Assembly (NCBI GenBank): GCA_039925145.1
Contig: JBDSZL010000050.1
Location: 1-64,000, forward strand
Direction: 5' to 3'
Source of the DNA: JBDSZL01 sp039925145
GTDB lineage: Bacteria > Acidobacteriota > Vicinamibacteria > Vicinamibacterales > SCN-69-37
DNA: 64,000 nucleotides
Part shown: positions 32,765 to 41,896 of the stretch, piece by piece
Layout: each line of letters starts with the position of its first letter
Position numbering within the stretch: position 1 is the stretch's first letter
Position numbers and translations under genes: made by a program
Notes under the pieces: generated by a model
Seen by the model: only the letters and a program-made list of their open reading frames with translations
What the model was told of the DNA's origin: nothing
Database searches by the model: none

Positions 32765-33460
32765 ATGCGGTTGCTGAAATTTGCTCGTGTGCTGAACGGC
32801 CTGCTGCTGGTCGAGTTGAGCCTCCTTCCGCTGCACGCGCAGCAGGCGCCCAGTGCGCCTGTGAGCGACCCGGTCGCCGACACTACCGTGCACGCGCACG
32901 AGGAGCTTGCCGGCACGTGGGAGTACAACGCACCCGACAGCATCAACATCCTGACCGGACGATCAGAGCAGGCGCCGCGAAGCGCAACGCAGCGGGGACG
33001 CGGCGCCCGGGGCGCGCCGCCCCCCGTGGACAGCGGCACTGCCATCGCACGCGACAGAGGCGACCGGCAGGCGGCCGCCGGAGTGGGCCCCACGCCGGAG
33101 ATGGTTCGCGAGAACCAGGAGACGGCCCGCGATCTGCTCGAGGTGCCCGAGACGCTCAAAATCCGCGTCACTCCAGACGCCGTGACAATCACAGACGACC
33201 TCGATCGCGAACGTCGCTATCCAACCGACGGGCGCCGACAGAAATACCGCCTCGCTGCCGCGCAGTACGAAGCGCTCGTGCAGTGGCAGGGCTCGCAGCT
33301 GAAGATGGACATCGAAGGCGGCTTCGGCTTCAAGCTCACGCAGACGTTCTTTCTCAGCGCTGATGCGCGTCGTCTCTTTGTGATCGTGCGGGTGGGGCAG
33401 CCCCGCAAGGATCAACCGCAGGCCGGATTCAATCGCGTCTACGACCGGGTTGAGGGCTGA
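32765..33460 (+). CDS. Secreted hypothetical protein
   Basis: This 231-residue protein has a Sec signal (about residues 1-25, ending LLPLHA). A low-complexity Arg/Gly/Ala/Pro section (~65-110) is followed by a beta-rich domain with 'LKIRVTPDAVTITDDLDRERRYPTDGR' (shown in part) and 'KLTQTFFLSADARRLFVIVRV'. I do not recognise the family. GGAGGGGG lies just upstream of the ATG, and a TATGAT at 32733-32738 with TGGCAA 17 bp before it may be the promoter. It is divergent from the CsgG-like gene. Confidence 0.65.
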   Translation: MRLLKFARVLNGLLLVELSLLPLHAQQAPSAPVSDPVADTTVHAHEELAGTWEYNAPDSINILTGRSEQAPRSATQRGRGARGAPPPVDSGTAIARDRGDRQAAAGVGPTPEMVRENQETARDLLEVPETLKIRVTPDAVTITDDLDRERRYPTDGRRQKYRLAAAQYEALVQWQGSQLKMDIEGGFGFKLTQTFFLSADARRLFVIVRVGQPRKDQPQAGFNRVYDRVEG

Positions 33461-33528
33461 GCGGCCCATTCCGCCGTTGAGGTGCTTCGCTGTTTTCCCG
33501 CTATCTCGTCATCGCGCTCGCGTTCGGT

Positions 33529-33717
33529 GTGGCCGGGTACCGTGCCTGGCAAGGTGCCACGATCGAAGCGATCGGGCTGCTGGGGCTGGGCACGGGTCTC
33601 GTGTGCCTCAGACTGGCGACCCGACGTCCGCACTGGCGCCCGATCGCGTGGGCGGCGTTTTCGGTGACCGGCGCCGCCTGCCTGATCGTCCTCTGGCACT
33701 TGCGCGCAGCCCGTTGA
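33529..33717 (+). CDS. Small membrane protein
   Basis: From GTG 33529 this is a 62-residue protein with two hydrophobic helices (IEAIGLLGLGTGLVCL and WAAFSVTGAACLIVLW) and a basic loop between them. The frame is open back to 33481 and encodes another hydrophobic segment, LFSRYLVIALAFGV. The only good ribosome site, GAGG (33479-33482), lies 7 nt before a CTG at 33490, which would add a third helix. No family is recognised. It follows the secreted protein at 32765 and may be cotranscribed with it. Confidence 0.5.
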   Translation: MAGYRAWQGATIEAIGLLGLGTGLVCLRLATRRPHWRPIAWAAFSVTGAACLIVLWHLRAAR

Positions 33718-33770
33718 CGCCGCCAGCAGCATGGCTGTGCCGTGGACGCGTCTGCCCGTAGAATATGGGC

Positions 33771-34289
33771 ATGGCTGTTTATGCGCATTTCGACACCACG
33801 TTAGGACCATTCACGGCTGAGCTCTTCGAGCAGCAGACCCCGAAGACTGTCGCAAACTTCGTGGGCCTCGCAGAAGGCACCAAGGAATGGAAGCATCCGA
33901 AAACCAGTGAGAAGCACACCAAGCCGTTCTACGACGGCATCGTCTTTCACCGCGTGATTGCGGGCTTCATGATTCAGGGCGGGGATCCGCTTGGCCAGGG
34001 GTATGGCGGGCCCGGGTATCAGTTCGAGGATGAGTTCCATCAGGAGCTGCGGCACGATCGCGCGGGCATCCTGTCGATGGCGAACGCGGGGCCCAACACC
34101 AATGGCAGCCAGTTCTTCATCACGCTGGGGCCGACGCCGCATCTCGATCGCAAGCATACGGTGTTTGGCGCGGTGACGCAGGGTCTGGACGTCGTCGAAA
34201 AGATTGGAAAGGTGAAGACCGATCGCAACGATCGGCCTGAGCCGCCGGTGGTGATCAACTCCGTGAAGATCGAGAGAACGGCCGGGTAG
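33771..34289 (+). CDS. Cyclophilin-type peptidyl-prolyl cis-trans isomerase
   Basis: This ~172-residue cyclophilin catalyses proline cis-trans isomerisation. The active-site set is visible: FHRVIAGFMIQGGDP (with the catalytic Arg), GYQFEDEF, MANAGPNTNGSQFFIT and HTVFGAV. There is no signal peptide, so it should act in the cytoplasm. Two ATGs are in frame (33765 and 33771). TAGAAT at 33759-33764 looks like a -10 box ending 6 nt before ATG 33771, which would make a leaderless message. No Shine-Dalgarno sequence is seen. A terminator hairpin follows. Confidence 0.93.
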   Translation: MAVYAHFDTTLGPFTAELFEQQTPKTVANFVGLAEGTKEWKHPKTSEKHTKPFYDGIVFHRVIAGFMIQGGDPLGQGYGGPGYQFEDEFHQELRHDRAGILSMANAGPNTNGSQFFITLGPTPHLDRKHTVFGAVTQGLDVVEKIGKVKTDRNDRPEPPVVINSVKIERTAG

Positions 34290-34307
34290 CTCGAGCTCGA
34301 AGCGAGG

Positions 34308-34339
34308 GGTGCCTGAGACGTCGCGACGCCTCAGGCACC
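34308..34339. terminator. Intrinsic terminator between convergent genes
   Basis: GGTGCCTGAG and CTCAGGCACC (10 bp) enclose a self-complementary CGTCGCGACG. Downstream on the plus strand is a pyrimidine-rich run (CTATTTCTTTTCCTT), as expected for termination of the cyclophilin message. Confidence 0.7.
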
Positions 34340-34345
34340 TCCGTG

Positions 34346-35329
34346 CTATTTCTTTTCCTTGTAGCCTGCGGGAATTGCCACGTCAGCCTCGGAGACCGTG
34401 GTCGCCACCGACAGCATCTCGCTCGTGCTCGTCAGGAGCTTGCTCCGCTGCTGTGGTTGACCGCGGTTGCCCATGATCCGGCGCGCGAGCATGCCGCTCG
34501 CGCCGCCCGATGATGACGGCTGCTGGCTGGCCGCCTCCTTCATTTGCTCTTCGCTCCGCACCGTTTCGAAGGTCATCGTCGTCGACAGCGGCGTACCCTG
34601 CAGCTTCTTGCCCTCGGTCTCCATCTTCGACGCCATGTTCTTGAAGGACGGGTAAAGAGCCATCACGCTCGCCATCTGCTGCATGTCGGCGGCGAAGCTT
34701 TCGCCGTACACGGCGCGGACGAACTTCAGCTCGAACTGATACAGCTCATCGAGGGCCGCGATTTTCGGGCCGAGCCACATCGTATTCGTCATCACGAACC
34801 CGCCGCTCTGATCGATGGTCTTGCCCTTTTCATGCGCTGTCACCGTCATCACGGCTTCGTGCGTGTCGTGTCCCGCCAGCGTCTTGTGCTGGCCCGTCTC
34901 CTTGACGTCGTAGTCGAACTCGAGCTGCCGGCCCGCCTCTTCGAGCTGTTCCTTCTCTTCGGGCTTGGCTTCTTTGGCCTGTTTCGCGGCGTCGGCCTTG
35001 GCCTTCTCGAACTGCGCTCGCAACTCGGCGAACGTGGTGACCCGGTACTCCTTCTTCTTCAGGTCCAGCTCGTAGACTTTCTGTTCACCCAGGTCCACGA
35101 TCCGTCCCGCAATATCGCTGAGGGTGGCTTTGCGGTCGCCTTTGAGAGCCACATCGGACGTGACTCCCTCGCGCGCGGCTTTGCCACCGAACATGCGGAC
35201 GAACCCGCCCACCATGCCTTCGATGGAGAAGGTCGTCTTCTCGCGCGTTTTCACATCCGCCTCGAGGACCGGAGCCGCTACCGCAGCGGCCACGGCAAAG
35301 GCGGCACACACCGTCATCAGTCGCGTCAT
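34346..35329 (-). CDS. Secreted hypothetical protein (helical, Lys/Glu-rich)
   Basis: This 327-residue protein has a Sec signal (about residues 1-23). An early beta-rich part with 'KVYELDLKKKEYRVTTFAELR' is followed by a coiled-coil-like charged stretch (~105-140, 'KAKADAAKQAKEAKPEEKEQ'), then 'HKTLAGHDTHEAVMTVTAHEKG'. The pattern of a metal-chelating or lipid-handling DUF4412-like protein is suggested, but I am not sure of the family. GGAGG lies 7 nt before the ATG. It is convergent with the cyclophilin gene across the terminator. Confidence 0.65.
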   Translation of the reverse strand: MTRLMTVCAAFAVAAAVAAPVLEADVKTREKTTFSIEGMVGGFVRMFGGKAAREGVTSDVALKGDRKATLSDIAGRIVDLGEQKVYELDLKKKEYRVTTFAELRAQFEKAKADAAKQAKEAKPEEKEQLEEAGRQLEFDYDVKETGQHKTLAGHDTHEAVMTVTAHEKGKTIDQSGGFVMTNTMWLGPKIAALDELYQFELKFVRAVYGESFAADMQQMASVMALYPSFKNMASKMETEGKKLQGTPLSTTMTFETVRSEEQMKEAASQQPSSSGGASGMLARRIMGNRGQPQQRSKLLTSTSEMLSVATTVSEADVAIPAGYKEKK

Positions 35330-35445
35330 ATTCCTGCCTCCGAGCAGTTAATCCGAGGTCTGGCTATTCTATCGGCGGGACGAGGCCGCATCGCAAGGCT
35401 CGGCGCTTTTTTCAGTGGCGCAGGGAAAGGGCCGCGCGTCGTGCC

Positions 35446-36804
35446 ATGCTGCTTGCGATGCCGCACGAACTACGCGGGCTGCTGTCGCTCGCCTGGCCCG
35501 TGATCCTCGCGGAGGTCGGCTGGGTGCTGATGGGTGTCGTCGACACCATCATGGTGGGCCCGCTCGGACCTGCGGCGCTGGGAGCTGTCGGCACGGGATC
35601 GTCCATCTTCTTCGCGTTCATGGTGTTCGGCACCGGGACCTTCTTTGCCCTCGACACGTTCGTGTCGCAGAGCTACGGTGCCGGGCGTCTCGACGAATGC
35701 CGCCGCTGGCTGACCGCAGGCTTGCAGCTGGCGGCCGTGCTGTCCGTTGTGCTGGTGCTGGTCGGACTCGTTGTCGTCGAACTGCTGCCACTGACCGGCA
35801 TGCATCCCGACGTGATGCGCCTGCTGCAGCCGTACCTGCGAGCGCTGCTGTGGTCGGCTCCAGCCCTGCTGGTCTACACCGTGTTGCGCCGCTATCTGCA
35901 GGCGATCGATGCGCCGCGCCTGATCATGGTGGCCGCCATCGTCGCCAATCTCATCAACGCGGCGGCCAACTGGGTGTTCGTCTACGGTCATCTGGGCGTG
36001 CCGGCGCTCGGCGCGATTGGATCGGCCTATGCCACGCTCGTCGCCCGGCTCTGCCTGCTCGTGATGCTCAGCCTGGCTGCTGCCTCCGCGGGACGCGAAA
36101 CGATCGGGGCGATCTGCGCGCGATGCGCGCCGATCGAGTGGGATCTCATCTGGCGCCTGTTGCGGCTCGGCGGCCCCGCTGCGCTGCAGTTCGTCCTCGA
36201 GGTCGGCGTCTTTGCCGCCGCAGCAGCGCTGGCCGGACGAATTTCCCCGATCGCCCTCGCGGCCAATCAGGTGGTGTTGAACATTGCCGGGCTGTTCTTC
36301 ATGTTGCCCTTTGGTCTCAGTTCTGCGGCGGCCGTGCGTGTCGGACACGCGGTTGGACGGGGGGACATGGCTGGCGCGCGGCGGGCCGGATGGCTGGCGA
36401 TTGGTCTGGCCGTGATCATCGCTGCCGCCAACGCGACCCTGTTTCTCACCGTACCCCGCCCGTTGCTCGGCGTCTTCACATCCGATCCGGCCGTCATCTC
36501 GACCGGCGTCACCTTGCTGGTGTTGTGCGCGGTGTTCCAGCCGTTCGACGGGTGGCAGTGCGTGGCGACCGGCGCGTTGCGCGGTATCGGCGATACGCGC
36601 ACGCCCATGCTGATGAACCTGGGAGGTCACTGGCTGATTGGACTGCCCGTGGCCTATCTGCTGTGCTTCAATCGCGGGTGGGGAGTCGTGGGCTTGTGGA
36701 CGGGGCTCTCGCTGAGTCTCATTCTGATTGGATCCTCGCTCGTGCTGGTGTGGGCGAGGAAGAGCCGGTGGCCCACGCCGGCCCGCGCCGCGGGTCTGCT
36801 GTGA
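35446..36804 (+). CDS. MATE family multidrug/cation antiporter
   Basis: This 452-residue protein has about twelve membrane helices in two homologous halves and fits the MATE (NorM/DinF-like) family. Supporting segments are 'LAWPVILAEVGWVLMGVVDTIMVGPLG' near the N-terminus, its counterpart 'LGGPAALQFVLEVGVFAAAAALAG' at the start of the second half, and 'VATGALRGIGDTRTPMLMNL'. It exports cationic or aromatic compounds using Na+ or H+. A second ATG at 35458 (MPHELRG) is equally plausible. Its stop lies 1 nt from the end of the convergent ispG gene. Confidence 0.93.
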   Translation: MLLAMPHELRGLLSLAWPVILAEVGWVLMGVVDTIMVGPLGPAALGAVGTGSSIFFAFMVFGTGTFFALDTFVSQSYGAGRLDECRRWLTAGLQLAAVLSVVLVLVGLVVVELLPLTGMHPDVMRLLQPYLRALLWSAPALLVYTVLRRYLQAIDAPRLIMVAAIVANLINAAANWVFVYGHLGVPALGAIGSAYATLVARLCLLVMLSLAAASAGRETIGAICARCAPIEWDLIWRLLRLGGPAALQFVLEVGVFAAAAALAGRISPIALAANQVVLNIAGLFFMLPFGLSSAAAVRVGHAVGRGDMAGARRAGWLAIGLAVIIAAANATLFLTVPRPLLGVFTSDPAVISTGVTLLVLCAVFQPFDGWQCVATGALRGIGDTRTPMLMNLGGHWLIGLPVAYLLCFNRGWGVVGLWTGLSLSLILIGSSLVLVWARKSRWPTPARAAGLL

Positions 36805-36805
36805 G

Positions 36806-38047
36806 TTACGAGCGGAGCGCCGTCGCGGGGTACGTGCGTTCCACGTAGTCGTCTACGAGCTTCTGGAACGCGGCCGCCAGTTCTTCGTACGATCCGCGCA
36901 GTGTCGTGGCGTGCTGACCGTCGATGTAGACCGGGCACGTGGGTGCTTCGCCCGTGCCTGGGAGCGAAATTCCGATGTTGGCCGCTTTCGACTCGCCAGG
37001 GCCATTGACGACGCAGCCCATCACCGCCACTGTCATCGACTCAACGCCAGGATGTGACTGCTTCCACGAGGGCATCATCTCGCGCACATATGTCTGGACG
37101 CGCTCGGCGAGCTCCTGAAATGTGCTGGACGTCGTGCGGCCGCATCCTGGACACGCCGTGATGGCCGGCGAGAACGATCGAAGGCCTAGGGCCTGCAGAA
37201 TCTCGCAGGCGGCGTACACTTCCTCGCGGCGGTCGCCGCCGGGGCGCGGTGTCAGCGACACGCGGATGGTATTGCCGATGCCTTCGTTGAGCAGGATGGC
37301 GAGCGCCGCCGCCGACCAGACCAGGCCTTTGGTGCCCATGCCGGCCTCGGTCAGTCCCAGATGCAGCGGCTGGTCGGTTCTGCGGGCCAGCTCGCGGTAC
37401 ACGCCGATCAGATCGCGCGGCCGCGACAGCTTGCACGAGATGATGATCTGATTCTTCGTGAGACCCGACTCGAGCGCGAGCTCCGTGGACTCGAGGGCCG
37501 AAATCACCATGCAGTCGCTGATGATCTCTTCCGATGACTTGCCGAGCCCTGCGTCGGTGTTGTGCTGCATCTCCCGCAGCACGAGCTCCTGGTTGAGTGA
37601 GCCACCGTTCACGCCAATGCGCACCGGCTTCTGATGATCGCGCGCCACGCTGCAGATGGTGCTGAACTGCTCGTCGCGGCGTTTCCCGGTGCCAACGTTA
37701 CCCGGATTGATTCGATACTTATCCAGCGCGCGTGCCGCGCCAGGATAGCGCGTGAGCAGCAGATGGCCGTTGTAGTGGAAGTCGCCGATGAGCGGCGCCA
37801 GACAGCCGGCGTCGAGCATGCGCTGTTTGATTTCGGGCACCGCGGCAGCCGCCTCGGGTGTGTTGACGGTAACCCGGACCATCTCCGAACCGGCTTCGGC
37901 CAGCTCCACGCATTGCTGCGCCGTGCCTGCCGGATCTGCCGTATCGGTCATCGTCATGCTCTGGACGACGACCGGTGCACCACCGCCGACCTGGACGCGC
38001 CCGACCATGACGGGAACGGTGCGGTGGAGGCGGAGCGGCTGGGCCAT
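36806..38047 (-). CDS. ispG: 4-hydroxy-3-methylbut-2-enyl diphosphate synthase
   Basis: IspG (GcpE) catalyses the penultimate step of the MEP isoprenoid pathway, reducing MEcPP to HMBPP with a 4Fe-4S cluster. The 413-residue protein has the N-terminal barrel ('VQSMTMTDTADPAGTAQQ', 'KYRINPGNVG', 'VRIGVNGGS'). The C-terminal cluster domain carries CPGCGRT plus the third Cys in VAVMGCVVNGPGE and the Glu ligand just after it. The length matches the short bacterial form without the extra insert. ATG 38047 is chosen from the family N-terminus; no ribosome site is visible. It is almost flush with the MATE gene. Confidence 0.96.
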   Translation of the reverse strand: MAQPLRLHRTVPVMVGRVQVGGGAPVVVQSMTMTDTADPAGTAQQCVELAEAGSEMVRVTVNTPEAAAAVPEIKQRMLDAGCLAPLIGDFHYNGHLLLTRYPGAARALDKYRINPGNVGTGKRRDEQFSTICSVARDHQKPVRIGVNGGSLNQELVLREMQHNTDAGLGKSSEEIISDCMVISALESTELALESGLTKNQIIISCKLSRPRDLIGVYRELARRTDQPLHLGLTEAGMGTKGLVWSAAALAILLNEGIGNTIRVSLTPRPGGDRREEVYAACEILQALGLRSFSPAITACPGCGRTTSSTFQELAERVQTYVREMMPSWKQSHPGVESMTVAVMGCVVNGPGESKAANIGISLPGTGEAPTCPVYIDGQHATTLRGSYEELAAAFQKLVDDYVERTYPATALRS

Positions 38048-38169
38048 CGTGCAATGATGCCACGCGGGCCGGTTGCCGCCAACGCCCTGGGTCCGGGCCG
38101 CGCGGCGCACTAGACTGTCAGAGCGCCGCAGGCCGTCGGGTCTGGCGCCTCGTCCTACCTGGAGATCCC

Positions 38170-39036
38170 ATGCGCATCCTCAAACCTCTTTCGCTCATTT
38201 TCGTTCTGCTGCTCGTGGCGTCGGTCGCCTGGGCACAGACGGCTGTCACCGCTGCTGACATTACGCGGCTGGAAACGACGGCGGCTGACGTCAGCCGCCA
38301 GATTGCCGCCCTGAAAGGGACCGACCCCACGCTTGCGGGCGATCTCGATCGGACGCTCGCGTCGCTCAACGACGACATCACGTACCTGCGTGTGAAGCTG
38401 CGCCGCGAGGGATCGGTGTCGCGCGAGGATTACCTTGGCGTGCGCGACAGGCTCGAGACGCTCCGGACCCGAGCGCAGGGACCGAACGAGAAGGTTTCCG
38501 CGCAACCCGTCAACGGTGACGGACAGACGATCGGCGGCACTCTGCCGGTGGGCACCGCGCTTGACGTCCGGCTGCAGACGCCTCTCGACTCGGGCACGGC
38601 CCGCCTCGAGCAACGCTTCGAAGGTACAACCGTCGTGGATTATCCGGACCAGGGCGGTGTGATCATCCCCGCGGGCTCGGTCGTGCGCGGCTTCGTGAGC
38701 TCCGTCCGTGCCGCAGGGAAGGTCGATCGGCGGGGAAGCCTGACGCTGTCGTTCGACGAAATTCGCATCGGCAGCACGTCATACCGTTTGCGGGCGGCAG
38801 TCACGCAGGCCATGGACGGCAAGATGGGGCAAGACACCGCGCGCATCGGGACGGGTGCGGTCGTCGGCGCGATCATTGGTGGAATTCTCGGTGGGGGCAA
38901 GGGCGCGCTGCTGGGCGTGCTCGTGGGCGGTGGCGGCACGATTGCGGCGACCGACGGCACCGACGTGGTGCTGCCGGCCGGGACCATTCTGCGGATTCGA
39001 CTGGACCAGGCGCTCGAAATTGCGGCCAGTCGCTAA
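38170..39036 (+). CDS. Secreted hypothetical protein with glycine-zipper-like segment
   Basis: This 288-residue protein has a Sec signal ending AWAQ. Residues ~25-110 form a coiled helical region. The rest is beta-rich, with 'VGTALDVRLQTPLDSGTARLEQRFEG', 'VIIPAGSVVRGFVSSV' and 'GSLTLSFDEIRIG', and then a glycine-zipper-like stretch (GAVVGAIIGGILGGGKGALL) that could insert in a membrane. I recall homologues in Acidobacteriota with similar 'PAGSVVRG' and 'PAGTILRIRLD' blocks but no known function. A TAGACT hexamer lies ~54 nt upstream. It ends 11 nt from the convergent regulator gene. Confidence 0.68.
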   Translation: MRILKPLSLIFVLLLVASVAWAQTAVTAADITRLETTAADVSRQIAALKGTDPTLAGDLDRTLASLNDDITYLRVKLRREGSVSREDYLGVRDRLETLRTRAQGPNEKVSAQPVNGDGQTIGGTLPVGTALDVRLQTPLDSGTARLEQRFEGTTVVDYPDQGGVIIPAGSVVRGFVSSVRAAGKVDRRGSLTLSFDEIRIGSTSYRLRAAVTQAMDGKMGQDTARIGTGAVVGAIIGGILGGGKGALLGVLVGGGGTIAATDGTDVVLPAGTILRIRLDQALEIAASR

Positions 39037-39047
39037 TCGCCCGAGCT

Positions 39048-41747
39048 TTAGCCGATCGATTCCTCGTCGGCTGCATCCCTCAATCCACGTCGCCGGCGTT
39101 TGAGGAAGAGACCCTTTCGGGACAGGCCGAGCAGCTGAGCGGCCTCGGTGACTCTGCCTCCGGTGGCGGCCAGCGCGTGTTGGATGAAGCGCTCTTCGAG
39201 CTCGCTGACAGCTTGGGGCAGGGTCAGATCGAGGCTGATGTGTACGCCGCTCGAAGGCTTGGCGATTGGCGCCGGCGTGCGTGCATTCCACCGGTCGGCG
39301 ATGGCGCCGGTCAACGCGGCGCTCGTCAGCGTATCGGTATCTGACGCCATGGCGACGGCACGTCGTATTTCGTTGGCCAGCTCACGAATATTCCCAGGCC
39401 AGTCATAGAGCAGCAGGGCAGCCACGAAGTCATCCCCCAGTCGGAGGCCCTTCCGGTGGCACTCGCGGGAGAAGCGGCTCAGGAACATGGAGGCAAACGC
39501 CGGAATCTCATCCTTGCGTTCGCGCAGAGGCGGTAGCGTCAGCCGGGCCACCCCGAGGCGATAGAACAGATCGGCCCGGAAGCGGCCCTGGGCAATGAGC
39601 TCTTCGAGGTCGGCATTCGTGGCGGCGACGATGCGAACGGCGACCTGAAGCGGACGAAGCTCGCCGACGGGGTGAATCTCCCCGCTCTCGAGAAAGCGAA
39701 GGAGCTTTGGCTGCGTCATCAGCTCCAGATCGCCCACCTCGTCGAGGAAAAGCGTGCCACGCTCCGCCGCCCGCACGACGCCGAGGTACGAGTCGTTGGC
39801 GCCCGTGAACGCGCCGCGGCGGTGGCCGAACAACTGACTTTCGGCCAGGTCCTTTGGCACCGACGAGCAGTTGAATGGCATGAATGGGCCGCGCTTGACG
39901 CGGCTGTGCTCGTGGATCAACCGGGCAAAGACTTCCTTGCCTGTGCCCGTCTCGCCGGTGAGGAGGACCGGCAGATCTGTGGCGGCGAGCCGCATCGCGA
40001 TGGTGAGCAATTCTGCCATCCGCGGCGACCGGAAGACCGTGTCTCCCTCGTCGGAGGGGAGCAATGTTCTCGGCCACAAGGTCTCGTCGTCTTCCTGCTC
40101 GGTCCCGGCGGCGCGATGCACTGCCATCTGTGCGAGATCGGCCACGCTCTTCACGACGGCGATCTCGTCGAGGTCGCGCAGTTGGCGGACGCGGATGGTC
40201 ACGCGCCGGTCCGACCCCCGCAGTTCCAGTTCGACCGAGCCGTCTGCCCCGACCTCGCTGGACGACGACGGGGTGGCCTGATATTCACAGCCTGATTCAC
40301 TCGAGATATCCAGCTGCGCCTCCGAGATCGTGTCTTCGAGGAGGGAGGCGGCGCGGTGGGCGAGCAATTCGATCGAGTGTCCCGCGCCGACGATGGTTGC
40401 CGCGTCGGTCAACAGGAGCGCGGCCGCGGTCGTGTCGATCGGACGGCGGGGCACGGCGACGGTGTCATGGCTGCTCGCGAGGATTGCGGCACGGTCCCGA
40501 TCAATCCAGCGTTCGTGGTAGCGGTGGCCAATCGCGCGGCAGGCGGCCAGGGCGCGATCGAAGTGGACAGCTCCGGCCGACGGACCCTTGGCGAGGCTGC
40601 TGCAGACGCCCTTGGTGGCTTCGAGCACGATCAGGGGATCGACGGCGCCGCGCGGACAGGCGCGGACCGCGATGGTCAGGATAGCCTGGGCGCGGGTATG
40701 TTCACCCAGGCGGCCGAGTGCGCGGGCCTGGGCGCAGAGCATGGAGGTCCGCAATGCTTTGTATTGGCGGCGATCGAGTTCGGGTTCGGTCTCGTTGGCT
40801 ATTTCAACGATCTCGGCCCAGTTGCCGAGCCGTTCCTCCAGGGCGCAGCGGGTCAGTTGATGAGCGAGGTCGTACCAGGAGCGAGCCGGCAGTCGGTCGC
40901 CGGCAGCCACAGCAGCACAGGAACGGAGGGCCTCTTGTGCCGCGCGCACATCGCCGTCATGCAGTTCTGCGAGCACAAGGGTGTCTAGCGCACCAAACTT
41001 CACATAGGTGATCGAATCTGAGCGTGAGATGACTTCGTTGAGGTACCGACGGGCGTGGCCGGTCTGACCTAAGCACACGGCAACGAGACCAATGTTCGTG
41101 GCTGACCCCAGAACATACTTATTGTAATTAAGGGGCTTCGCCCGATTCAGGCATCGTTCCGCAAGAACACGACTCCTTATGAGGTTTCCGCCGGTCAGCT
41201 CAAGTGAGCCTTCAACTTGGTCCAGCGAACACAGCAACGCATCGGTCGGACTCTGTTCCACGAGCCGGCGCGACATTTCGATGTGCCGATGGGCCTCAAT
41301 GCAGTTTCCTCTGATCCCCTCGAGCCGAGAAACAGCGAGGTGAAGTGCACCTAAGGAACGCGCGTTACCGAGTCTCCACGCCAACTGTCGTAGCTCGGCC
41401 AGCTTCGAAATCAATTCTGCGGGCACGAGAAGATCACTCAAGCGCAGGAACAGTGCGAATGCGACCTCAAATCTGGTGGACGGCGTGTGAGACGCCTCGT
41501 CGCAAGCTCGTTGGAGATGGTCGATGCTGGCTACGGCATCGCCGAGATCAAACAATGCGACGCCCCGCAGGAACTGCACATGTGTCCGAGACTCAGCTGT
41601 GAGGCTCCACGACGTTAGATCCTGCGTCTCCTGGACCAGTTGCGCCACGCGACCTGTGCGGTAAAGCGCATCCAACTCATGAAGACGAGGGTCAGGCGCA
41701 ACCGGATATACGCTCCTTGCCTCTCCGCGGAGCGGAGCTTCGTTCAT
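39048..41747 (-). CDS. TPR-domain sigma-54 dependent transcriptional activator
   Basis: This 899-residue regulator has a large N-terminal TPR-like helical region (~1-420) and a short linker domain (~430-560, possibly GAF-like). The AAA+ sigma-54 interaction domain follows (~575-810), with Walker A TGETGTGKE, the sigma-54 contact loop GAFTGA, Walker B LFLDEVGDLE and the arginine-rich RFRADLFYRL. The C-terminus is a Fis-type helix-turn-helix ('GGRVTEAAQLLGLSRKGLF'). There is no receiver domain, so the signal is probably sensed by the TPR part. GAGGGGG precedes the ATG. The 5' third is more AT-rich than the rest. Confidence 0.92.
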   Translation of the reverse strand: MNEAPLRGEARSVYPVAPDPRLHELDALYRTGRVAQLVQETQDLTSWSLTAESRTHVQFLRGVALFDLGDAVASIDHLQRACDEASHTPSTRFEVAFALFLRLSDLLVPAELISKLAELRQLAWRLGNARSLGALHLAVSRLEGIRGNCIEAHRHIEMSRRLVEQSPTDALLCSLDQVEGSLELTGGNLIRSRVLAERCLNRAKPLNYNKYVLGSATNIGLVAVCLGQTGHARRYLNEVISRSDSITYVKFGALDTLVLAELHDGDVRAAQEALRSCAAVAAGDRLPARSWYDLAHQLTRCALEERLGNWAEIVEIANETEPELDRRQYKALRTSMLCAQARALGRLGEHTRAQAILTIAVRACPRGAVDPLIVLEATKGVCSSLAKGPSAGAVHFDRALAACRAIGHRYHERWIDRDRAAILASSHDTVAVPRRPIDTTAAALLLTDAATIVGAGHSIELLAHRAASLLEDTISEAQLDISSESGCEYQATPSSSSEVGADGSVELELRGSDRRVTIRVRQLRDLDEIAVVKSVADLAQMAVHRAAGTEQEDDETLWPRTLLPSDEGDTVFRSPRMAELLTIAMRLAATDLPVLLTGETGTGKEVFARLIHEHSRVKRGPFMPFNCSSVPKDLAESQLFGHRRGAFTGANDSYLGVVRAAERGTLFLDEVGDLELMTQPKLLRFLESGEIHPVGELRPLQVAVRIVAATNADLEELIAQGRFRADLFYRLGVARLTLPPLRERKDEIPAFASMFLSRFSRECHRKGLRLGDDFVAALLLYDWPGNIRELANEIRRAVAMASDTDTLTSAALTGAIADRWNARTPAPIAKPSSGVHISLDLTLPQAVSELEERFIQHALAATGGRVTEAAQLLGLSRKGLFLKRRRRGLRDAADEESIG

Positions 41748-41896
41748 GGTCTACCCCCTCAGGTTAGAGGCGGGAGATTATCAGAAATTACATGCACGGA
41801 ACAGCCGGCGAAGTGGCGTGAAAACATTTGAAGCCACAGTCTTCACTCCATTCGGAGATGCAGCGGCGGCGGCTGCCGGCGAGGCGATGGTGGGGC
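41748..41896. other. Intergenic region between the two signalling genes
   Basis: This 149-bp stretch holds the ribosome site of the activator gene and the end of the HD-GYP gene. I see no strong promoter or hairpin. Confidence 0.45.

Noticed and set aside
35415..36848. 477-codon plus-strand frame overlapping the MATE gene
   Set aside because: It reads as Arg/Gly/Ala-rich nonsense. The MATE reading frame has ~12 hydrophobic helices.
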